Assembly: GCF_001874525.1 (NCBI RefSeq)
Contig: NZ_LKAQ01000001.1
Location: 496,001 to 560,000, forward strand
DNA: 64,000 bases
Source of the DNA: Pseudodesulfovibrio hydrargyri
Lineage (GTDB): Bacteria; Desulfobacterota; Desulfovibrionia; Desulfovibrionales; Desulfovibrionaceae
Direction of reading: 5' to 3'
The translations under genes and the position numbers were made by a program. Of this stretch, positions 55,002-64,000 are shown one piece after another. Numbering within the stretch: position 1 is the first letter of the stretch; each line of letters starts with the position of its first letter. Below the pieces are notes generated by a model. It made no database searches and was not told the DNA's origin. It was given only the letters and a program-made list of their open reading frames with translations.

Positions 55002-55526
55002 CCCTCTCGCCCTTTTCCGGCAAGGGTGAATGTCCGATTCTCCGGACACGCTTGTGCAGGAACCGGCTGGCGAATGCACTATTCTGCGCACGTTCGACAC
55101 GATCGGCAACGCGTTGTGCAGACATTTTAACAAAACAACGGGGAATGCCGAGGGCGAATGCCGGAAAGCCGGAACGCGATTTCGAAACACGGCTTTCGAC
55201 GCGTATTATGCCAAAAGGACGAGCGGTTATTCCCGGCAACCCGCGGATTGTCGCGGAATCGGGCAGCGACGTCTTGCGATGCCGCCGGAGCCCGCCGCCA
55301 ACATGCGGCTTACGGTCCAGGCAACGGAGGACTCAGTGGCGTAATCGGTTCCACCCTCAGCGGCAACGACCTTACTTGCGGAATTTTCTGGCAAAAGCGA
55401 AACGTGCCCTCGCGGCTCCGCACCAGGCCTGGCAACATCCGGCCGGGAGCCGTCCGCCGTTTTCCCGCTCCAGGCGCGGCATCCGGCCGCGCGACCGCCC
55501 GGCGGCGGGATCAGGCCAAAAGAAAA
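55002..55526. other. Gene-free stretch
   Basis: About 525 bases between the nhaB terminator and the terminator of the 55627 gene. Frames on both strands lack start signals or recognisable products. I see nothing assignable. Confidence 0.35.
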
Positions 55527-55558
55527 GGCGCACCCGCCATGGTACTGGCGAGTGCGCC
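55527..55558 (-). terminator. Terminator of the 55627-55995 gene
   Basis: GGCGCAC / GTGCGCC stem, extended by CGCC/GGCG, followed by TTTTCTTTT on the minus strand. Confidence 0.78.
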
Positions 55559-55626
55559 GGGCAGTCCGTTTTTCCGGACACGGAAGGCCGTACGGACCGC
55601 CTGCGCGGCCCGGTACGACCCGAATG

Positions 55627-55995
55627 TTAGGCGTCCAGCTTGGGCGAATTGTCCAGATGCTCCTTGCACAGCCAGACGATGGACTGGCTCTCGGTATCGA
55701 AGTGGGGGCTGACGCCGCGCGTGGCGCCGCAGACCGCGCAGCGGTACTCGTTCTCGCACTTCGGATAGCACTCGATGGAATTGAGCATCTGGTTGAAACG
55801 GCTGATGATCGGAAACATGGGATGGTCCGCGTGCCGTTTACGATCCTTGCTGTTCAACTTGCCGTTGTCGTTTACCTTGACGGTAATCATCCTGGACCGG
55901 TTGATCAGGCCTTCCTTCTTGTTCATCACCACTTTGGTGGGTTCTTCCCAGCGGCAGATGATCCGCTTCCGCTCCTGGTCAAAACGCATGGACAT
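55627..55995 (-). CDS. Conserved hypothetical protein with zinc-ribbon-like cysteines
   Basis: 122 residues from the ATG at 55995 after AGGAGG. The cysteine run CYPKCENEYRCAVCGATRG is followed by WLCKEH, so four to six Cys/His could bind a metal. The N-terminal half is basic (RKRIICRWEEPTKVVMNKKEGLINR). No family is recognised; a nucleic-acid-binding role would fit but is inference. It is alone on its strand with its own terminator. Confidence 0.78.
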   Translation of the reverse strand: MSMRFDQERKRIICRWEEPTKVVMNKKEGLINRSRMITVKVNDNGKLNSKDRKRHADHPMFPIISRFNQMLNSIECYPKCENEYRCAVCGATRGVSPHFDTESQSIVWLCKEHLDNSPKLDA

Positions 55996-56095
55996 GGCGT
56001 CCTCCTTGACGCGGCCTTCCTTCCCTCTCAGGCCGCGTGGGTTAGGATTCACCCCTCGTGTTGCGGTCCGCCGGAATCATCCCGGCCAGACCTCC

Positions 56096-56398
56096 CTAAA
56101 TCATGTAATCAACTGCCTTGCGGCCCGAGGCGACCTTCTTGATGAAGGCGACGCAGGCCTGGTGCTCCGGGTGATCCTGATAGTGGTTCAGGGCATCCAC
56201 ATCGTCGTGCTCGGAGCACAGAATCGCGTGGCACTCCGGGTCGGCGGCCACGATGTCCGCGCTGACCTCGATATGCCTGAGCCCCTCGATGCGCCCCATG
56301 AGCGCCTCCAGGATTTCCTTCATCTTTGCGCCGTTTTCCTTGGCTGTCCGGCCTTCGGCCTCATCCTTCAATGTCCACATGACGATGTGTCTGACCAC
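56096..56398 (-). CDS. Dabb (stress-responsive alpha/beta barrel) protein
   Basis: 100 residues from the GTG at 56398, which follows AAGGAGAG. VRHIVMWTLKDEAEG, GLRHIEVSADIV and DVDALNHYQDHPEHQACVAFIKKV are typical of the Dabb domain, a ferredoxin-like dimeric fold known from plant stress proteins and bacterial small proteins. The function here is unknown. It is divergent from the histidine kinase gene; the 277-base gap between them is AT-rich around 56440-56490 and probably holds both promoters. Confidence 0.85.
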   Translation of the reverse strand: MVRHIVMWTLKDEAEGRTAKENGAKMKEILEALMGRIEGLRHIEVSADIVAADPECHAILCSEHDDVDALNHYQDHPEHQACVAFIKKVASGRKAVDYMI

Positions 56399-56675
56399 TT
56401 GAACTCTCCTTGAAGTGTAACAATTCAAACAAGATGCACAAAACGGCGTGCGATAGACACTTGTTTACACAAAACAGTGTAATCACGGTTTACCATTTTG
56501 TCACCCCAATTCTCGGAAATATATCATTCCCTTGACCGATTTTCCGGGAGAAGGTGATGCCGCCCGGAGCGCGCCGCCTTGACTTTGGAGCGCAAAGGCC
56601 CAACCTTTGCATGCGCCCAGGCAACGCCGTTTGCGTGATTTTCCTTATGCACGAGAAATGCCAAAAAGAGCCACA

Positions 56676-59330
56676 ATGCGTAAAATACTCTGTCTGACCC
56701 TGCTGCTTTCCTGCCTCTGCGTCCTGCCCGCCCGGCCGGTCCTCGGCGCGGTCGAAAAACCCAAGAAGAGCGTCCTCTGCCTGAACTCCTATCACCACGG
56801 CTACCAGTGGTCCGACGCCATCATGCGCGGCATCCGCTCGGTCCTGGAGAACAGCCACTACAAGATCGACCTCCAGATCGAGTACATGGACGCCAAGCGA
56901 TACAACTACGAGGACGTCACCCGCATGCTCCTGCGGCTGTACAGGGAGAAGTTCAAGAACGAGAAGTTCGACCTGATCATGACCTCGGACAACGACGCCT
57001 ATTCCTTCGTCACCCAGTACCGGGACATCCTTTTTCCGGGTGTGCCCCTGGTCTACTGCGGCGTGAACTTCCTGAACACAGACGACACGGACTCGGACAA
57101 CGCCACGGGCGTCATCGAGAGCTTCGACCTGTCCAAGACCCTGGACGTGGCCCTGCGCCTGCACCCGGACAAACGGCGCATCGTCGTGGTCGGCGACTCC
57201 TCCACGGCCGGAGCGGCCATCAAGCGCCAGGTCCAGAACCAGCTGGCGCGCTACAAGACGCCGCTGGACACCGAGTACTGGACCGACATGTCCCTCGTAA
57301 ACGTGCTCGACCGGGTGGCCCACCTGCCCGAAGACACCTTTCTCTTCTTCATTCCCTACTACCAGGTCATCGACGGCCGCTTCCTGACCGCCGAGGAGGC
57401 CATGCAGGCCATCTACGCCCGGTCCCCGGTGCCCATCTACACGGCTTGGGAGTTCCTGGCGGGCAACGGCGCGGTGGGCGGGAACATGCTCTCCGGCTAC
57501 CTGCACGGTAAACGGGCCGCCGAGATTTCCATGGAGATCCTGGACGGCAAGCCTGCGGACGACATCCCCGTGTTCCGCGAGACCACCGGGCAATACATCT
57601 TCGACTACCAGGTCATGCAGCGGCTTCACCTGGACATGGACCTGCTGCCCGAGGGGAGTCACATCATCAACGCTCCCAAGGCGTTCTACGAACTCTCCAA
57701 GGAAGTTTTCTGGACGATCATGGTCAGCTTCGTCCTGCTGGTCCTGGTCCTCATTTTCCTGACCCTGACCATGCTCGAGCGGCGCAAGGTGGAGCGCAAG
57801 ATCAAGGACCAGCTCGCCTTTCAGGAGACCCTCATGGATACGGTTCCGCAACTGGTGTCCTGGAAGGACGCTGACGGGCGCTACCTCGGCACCAACAGGG
57901 CCTTCTCGGAGTTCTTCGGTCTGGAGCACGGGACGGGCATGGCCAACCGGAACACCCACGACGTCATCCAGGACCTGGAGTATGCGTCCTGGGAATCGGG
58001 CGCGGACAAGTCCGTCATCCGCAAGGGCCAGGCCTTCCGCAAGGAGCGGCGCAAGCTGGCCGACGCGGCGGGCAATCCGGCCTGGATCGAGGTCACCAAG
58101 GTGCCCATCAACGACCGCTCGGGCCAGATCGTGGGCGTGCTCTCCATGGCCGACAACATCACCACCGAGCTGAACCTGGAAAAGCAGTTGCTGCAATCCC
58201 AGAAGATGGAGGCCATCGGCACCCTGGCCGGCGGCATCGCCCATGATTTCAACAATATCCTGACCAGCATCATCAACTCCACCGAACTGGCCGTGGGCGA
58301 CCTGGACCCCGAGTCCATGACCACCAGGGACCTGGAGCGGGTGCTCAAGGCGGCCCGGCGCGGCGGCCGGGTGGTCAAGCAGATCCTGGCCTTCAGCCGC
58401 CCCTCCACCGAGGGGTTCCGGCCCACGGACGTGGGCGCGGTCATCACCGAGGCCATCGGGCTGCTGGAATCCTCCATGCCCCGCAAGATAGAGGTCCGCT
58501 CCAGCATCAAGGAGAACCTGTCCTGCGTGAACGCGGACCCGACCCAGATTCACCAAGTGGTCATGAACCTGTGCACCAACGCCTTCCACGCCCTGCGCCG
58601 CACGGGCGGGACCATCGAGGTCCGCCTGGACCAAGCCGAGGTCTCGGGCGAGGAAGCGGACATCCTCGGGCTGTACCCGGGCGAGTACGTCCGCCTCGTG
58701 GTCGAGGACAACGGGCCGGGCATCCCCCAGAACATCGTGGACAAGATTTTCGACCCGTTCTTCACCACCAAGGACAAGACCGAGGGCACCGGGCTGGGGC
58801 TGGCGGTCGTCCACGGCATCGTGCGCAGCCACAAGGGCGGCCTGCTGGTGGGCCCGCGAGAGGGCGGCGGCACGACCTTCTCCATCTACCTGCCCAAGGG
58901 CGACGCGGACCTGTGCAGCGACGTGGACCTGACCGGAGTGCCGCACAACCTGGGCGCGCACATCCTGTTCGTCGAGGACGACACCGACCAGCTCCAGACC
59001 ACGCCGCGCCTGCTCGAGACCATGGGTTACGTGGTCGAAGGCCAGGAGAGCCCGCTGTCGGCCCTGCGCAGGGTCAACGACATGCCCGGCGAATTCGACC
59101 TGGTCATCACCGACTACGACATGCCCGGCATGAGCGGAACCCAGCTGGCCCGGCGGCTGGCGGTCATCGAGCCGGGGTTGCCCGTGATCCTCATTTCCGG
59201 CCGCGAAGACGCGGTATCCGCAGCCGTGGACTTGCCGAACATCCGTCTCGTGGTTATCAAGCCCTATGACAAGCAGGACTTGTCCAGAGCCATCAGCACG
59301 GTGTTGAGCGAGGAAAAGCAAGGGGAGTGA
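56676..59330 (+). CDS. Hybrid histidine kinase with periplasmic ABC-substrate-like sensor
   Basis: 884 residues. A signal peptide (CLTLLLSCLCVLPARPVLGA) is followed by a periplasmic ABC_sub_bind-like domain (about 28-340; VLCLNSYHHGYQWSDAIMRGI, TSDNDAYSF, GVPLVYCGVNF), a membrane helix (about 350-372), PAS, a dimerisation domain with phospho-His523 (GGIAHDFNNILTS), an HATPase_c domain and a C-terminal receiver with Asp813 (ITDYDMPGMSG). It senses a small molecule outside the inner membrane; the ligand is unknown. The start at 56676 is chosen for the signal peptide. The response-regulator gene follows after one base. Confidence 0.92.
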   Translation: MRKILCLTLLLSCLCVLPARPVLGAVEKPKKSVLCLNSYHHGYQWSDAIMRGIRSVLENSHYKIDLQIEYMDAKRYNYEDVTRMLLRLYREKFKNEKFDLIMTSDNDAYSFVTQYRDILFPGVPLVYCGVNFLNTDDTDSDNATGVIESFDLSKTLDVALRLHPDKRRIVVVGDSSTAGAAIKRQVQNQLARYKTPLDTEYWTDMSLVNVLDRVAHLPEDTFLFFIPYYQVIDGRFLTAEEAMQAIYARSPVPIYTAWEFLAGNGAVGGNMLSGYLHGKRAAEISMEILDGKPADDIPVFRETTGQYIFDYQVMQRLHLDMDLLPEGSHIINAPKAFYELSKEVFWTIMVSFVLLVLVLIFLTLTMLERRKVERKIKDQLAFQETLMDTVPQLVSWKDADGRYLGTNRAFSEFFGLEHGTGMANRNTHDVIQDLEYASWESGADKSVIRKGQAFRKERRKLADAAGNPAWIEVTKVPINDRSGQIVGVLSMADNITTELNLEKQLLQSQKMEAIGTLAGGIAHDFNNILTSIINSTELAVGDLDPESMTTRDLERVLKAARRGGRVVKQILAFSRPSTEGFRPTDVGAVITEAIGLLESSMPRKIEVRSSIKENLSCVNADPTQIHQVVMNLCTNAFHALRRTGGTIEVRLDQAEVSGEEADILGLYPGEYVRLVVEDNGPGIPQNIVDKIFDPFFTTKDKTEGTGLGLAVVHGIVRSHKGGLLVGPREGGGTTFSIYLPKGDADLCSDVDLTGVPHNLGAHILFVEDDTDQLQTTPRLLETMGYVVEGQESPLSALRRVNDMPGEFDLVITDYDMPGMSGTQLARRLAVIEPGLPVILISGREDAVSAAVDLPNIRLVVIKPYDKQDLSRAISTVLSEEKQGE

Positions 59331-59331
59331 C

Positions 59332-60771
59332 GTGGCGGAGATACTGATCATAGATGACGACCTCGATGTCTGCGAGACCATGGAGAGCCTGATCACCAGG
59401 CTGACCCATGAGTGCGTCTCCGCCCACACCCTGGACTCCGGGCTGCGGATGATGCGCAAGAAGGCCTTCGACGTGATCTTTCTCGACGTCCGGCTGCCCG
59501 ACGGCAACGGGCTGGACATCCTGCCCGAGATCATGGCCATGCCCGATCCGCCCGAGGTCATCATCCTGACCGGCAAGGGCGACCCCGACGGCGCTGAGCT
59601 GGCCATCCGAGGCGGGGTCTGGGACTACCTGCTCAAGCCGTCCAGCATCCGCGAGATTTCCCTGACCCTGGGCCGGGCGCTCAAGTACCACGAGGAAAAG
59701 CGCGGCCGCGACGGCGACCGGGGCCTGGAACTGAACGGCGTGGTCGGCGACAGCCCGGTCATCAAGGTCAGCTTCAACCTCCTGTCCCAGGCGGCCCGGT
59801 CCGAGACCAACGTGCTCATCACCGGCGAGACCGGCACGGGCAAGGAGCTGTTCGCCTCGACCATCCACGCCAACTCCAAGCGCAAGTCCGGCACCTTCGT
59901 GGTCGTGGACTGCGCCGGGCTGACCGAATCCCTGCTGGAATCCACCCTGTACGGCCACCGCAAGGGAGCCTTCACCGGGGCCCAGAGCGACCGCATCGGT
60001 CTGGTCAAGCTGGCCGACGGCGGCACCCTGTTCCTGGACGAGGTCGGCGAGATGCCCCTGTCCATGCAGAAGGCCTTTTTGCGCGTCCTGCAGGAACGGA
60101 CCTTCCGCCCGGTGGGCGACACCCGCGAGCAGACCAGCGACTTCCGCCTGGTGGCGGCCACCAACCGGGACCTGGACGAGATGGTCGAAAAGGGGACATT
60201 TCGGTCGGACCTGCTGTACCGCCTCAAGACGATGCACATCCACCTGCCGCCCCTCAGGGAGCGGCCCGAGGACATCAAGTCCCTGTGCACCTATCGCGTC
60301 AGCCAGCTCTGCCGCCAGTACAGCATGCCGCCCAAATCCTTCGGCTCGGACTTCAATCCGGCCCTGGAGAGCTACGACTGGCCCGGCAACGTGCGTGAGC
60401 TGTTCAACATTCTGGAGCGGGCCGTGGTCACCTCGGGCAACGAAAAGACCCTCTACGCCATGCATCTGCCGCGCGAACTGCGCATCCAGATCGCCAAGGC
60501 GCAGATCGAGCGCATGACCAATGCCGCGCCCGAAGAGGAGCCGCCCGCGCCCTATACGGAGCCTGTCCGAAAAATCGGACAGGACATCTTCGAGGACATC
60601 TTCGAACAGGAGCTGCCCACCCTGCGGGATTTCAAGAGCACGGCCGAGAAGGTCTACCTGGGCGAGCTCATCCGCCAGTGCGACGGCGACCTGCCGCGCA
60701 TCCTCGAGGTCTCCAAGCTCTCCCGTTCCCACTTCTACGGCCTGCTCAAGAAGTACGGCCTGTCCCTCTAG
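59332..60771 (+). CDS. NtrC-family response regulator
   Basis: 479 residues from the GTG at 59332. Receiver domain with phospho-Asp52 (VIFLDVRLPDGNG); AAA+ domain with Walker A GETGTGKE, intact GAFTGA loop (GHRKGAFTGAQSD) and Walker B GGTLFLDEVGEM; C-terminal Fis-like helix-turn-helix (DLPRILEVSKLSRSHFYGLLKKYG). It should activate sigma-54 promoters when phosphorylated by the hybrid kinase next door. The candidate sigma-54 promoter of the PFOR gene 800 bases downstream is a possible target, by proximity only. Confidence 0.93.
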   Translation: MAEILIIDDDLDVCETMESLITRLTHECVSAHTLDSGLRMMRKKAFDVIFLDVRLPDGNGLDILPEIMAMPDPPEVIILTGKGDPDGAELAIRGGVWDYLLKPSSIREISLTLGRALKYHEEKRGRDGDRGLELNGVVGDSPVIKVSFNLLSQAARSETNVLITGETGTGKELFASTIHANSKRKSGTFVVVDCAGLTESLLESTLYGHRKGAFTGAQSDRIGLVKLADGGTLFLDEVGEMPLSMQKAFLRVLQERTFRPVGDTREQTSDFRLVAATNRDLDEMVEKGTFRSDLLYRLKTMHIHLPPLRERPEDIKSLCTYRVSQLCRQYSMPPKSFGSDFNPALESYDWPGNVRELFNILERAVVTSGNEKTLYAMHLPRELRIQIAKAQIERMTNAAPEEEPPAPYTEPVRKIGQDIFEDIFEQELPTLRDFKSTAEKVYLGELIRQCDGDLPRILEVSKLSRSHFYGLLKKYGLSL

Positions 60772-60779
60772 GAGATTTG

Positions 60780-61343
60780 ATGGCCGACTTCGATTCCTAC
60801 TGCGACTTCTGCGCCGCGCGCGACAAGGACGACGTGGACCGCGTCTACCACGACACCCGGTACGGCTTCCCGGTCACGGACGACACCGAACTCTTCGCCC
60901 TGCTGGTCCTGGAGATCAACCAGGCCGGGCTAAGCTGGCGGACTATCCTCAACAAGGAACAGAACTTCCGCAAGGCGTACCACGGCTTCGACATCCCCAC
61001 CGTGGCCGCGTACGGGGAATCGGACCGGGCCAGGCTCCTGGCCGACGCCGGGATCATCCGCAACAAACTCAAGGTCAACGCGGCCATCCACAATGCGGGC
61101 GCCATCCTCGACCTGCAGCGGGAGCACGGCTCGTTCAAAGACTGGCTGGACGCCCACCATCCCCTGGACAAGGCGGAATGGGTCAAGCTCTTCAAAAAAC
61201 GCTTCAAATTCGTGGGCGGCGAAATCGTGGGGGAATTCCTCATGAGTTCCGGCTACCTGAAAGGGGCGCACGTGGACTCCTGCCCGATCCACGAAAAGAT
61301 ACTCGCGGCCGGTCCGGCCTGGGCCGGAACCTCTGCGCGATGA
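60780..61343 (+). CDS. tag: DNA-3-methyladenine glycosylase I
   Basis: 187 residues, the same length as E. coli Tag. Zinc-site residues are visible: Cys in SYCDFC, His in VYHDTRYG and, at the end, HVDSCPIHEK. The segment INQAGLSWRTILNKEQNFRKAYHGFD is the Tag signature with the adenine-binding aromatic. It removes 3-methyladenine from DNA in base-excision repair. The ATG at 60780 follows AGGAG and is eight bases from the regulator stop. A strong terminator follows at 61374. Confidence 0.93.
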   Translation: MADFDSYCDFCAARDKDDVDRVYHDTRYGFPVTDDTELFALLVLEINQAGLSWRTILNKEQNFRKAYHGFDIPTVAAYGESDRARLLADAGIIRNKLKVNAAIHNAGAILDLQREHGSFKDWLDAHHPLDKAEWVKLFKKRFKFVGGEIVGEFLMSSGYLKGAHVDSCPIHEKILAAGPAWAGTSAR

Positions 61344-61373
61344 CACAAGATATCCCCGTATTCCGACGTATTC

Positions 61374-61411
61374 CGGCCTGTCCTTTTTTTCGGACAGGCC
61401 GGTTTTTTTTG
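61374..61411 (+). terminator. Terminator after tag
   Basis: CGGCCTGTCC / GGACAGGCCG stem with a T-rich loop, followed by eight T. Confidence 0.85.
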
Positions 61412-61580
61412 TCCGCTCGCGCCCGTCACGGATGGAACGGCCCCAAAGCCGGAACTTTATCATGTCCGCAGCGGCCGTTCCGTCCTATTTTTCAGACTGC
61501 ACCTATTTCCGGGATCTCCTCTCCCAGCGCCACATTCCCGTAACACATCGCAATTCCGGATGATTTTAAAATTCACAAAG

Positions 61581-64000
<2,420 letters not shown>

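Noticed and set aside
56490..59606. Minus-strand frame of 1038 codons over the kinase gene
   Set aside because: Antisense shadow of a gene with clear PAS, HisKA, HATPase and receiver motifs.

Overview
The window looks like a chromosome segment from a sulfate-reducing deltaproteobacterium of the Desulfovibrionaceae (Pseudodesulfovibrio-like). This rests on gene content: a single-chain pyruvate:ferredoxin oxidoreductase, many sigma-54 and PAS regulators, Na+-coupled transporters, a c-heme chemoreceptor and a mod operon with a stand-alone Mop. The genus call is inference. Core-genome blocks alternate with integrative elements that use the 3' end of a tRNA-Leu gene.

Layout. (1) Positions 1-22198 are the right part of a first element; its left end lies outside the window. 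It carries a convergent pair of tyrosine recombinases, a 2926-residue cyclic beta-glucan synthase, a B12-type radical SAM enzyme, an AAA+ ATPase with a small partner, a CheB-CheR-PAS fusion with a histidine kinase, and small stress-type genes (GlsB-like, BON remnant). (2) Positions 22170-24162 are a decayed 2-kb element bounded by the same 29-bp att core. It has lost both recombinases and holds an AT-rich membrane-protein cassette between 17-bp inverted repeats plus an IS110 fragment. (3) Positions 24163-28524 are chromosomal: rfbG, mop and modCBA on the minus strand. (4) An intact tRNA-Leu(CAG) lies at 28525-28611, and a complete 16.3-kb element is inserted in its 3' end (28591-44940). (5) Positions 44941-64000 are core: a heme-Cache chemoreceptor, a PAS/AAA+ regulator with a degenerate sigma-54 contact loop, an operon of CBS protein, DASS transporter, left-handed-beta-helix protein and NhaB, a two-component system, tag, and a PFOR gene that runs off the right edge.

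The most interesting system is the cargo of the 16.3-kb element. An ECF sigma factor gene (38663-39241) sits among envelope genes, and five transcription units around it start with the same promoter-like pattern, GTCAC-N15-(C/A)CGACT. These units encode a membrane DUF4384-like protein, several lipoproteins and periplasmic proteins, and a secreted TPR-CHAT (caspase-like) protein with a Sel1-repeat partner. I read this as a mobile, self-contained ECF regulon that installs an envelope stress or defence programme.

The elements share a design: an att core from the tRNA 3' end; a left-end hairpin terminator that takes the place of the displaced tRNA terminator; integrase plus a second convergent recombinase separated by a ~52-bp palindrome; a conserved ~700-bp leader; and a right end with a hairpin and an arm-like repeat exactly 102 bp from the core in two elements. 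Several of these structures keep their base pairing through paired changes between copies.
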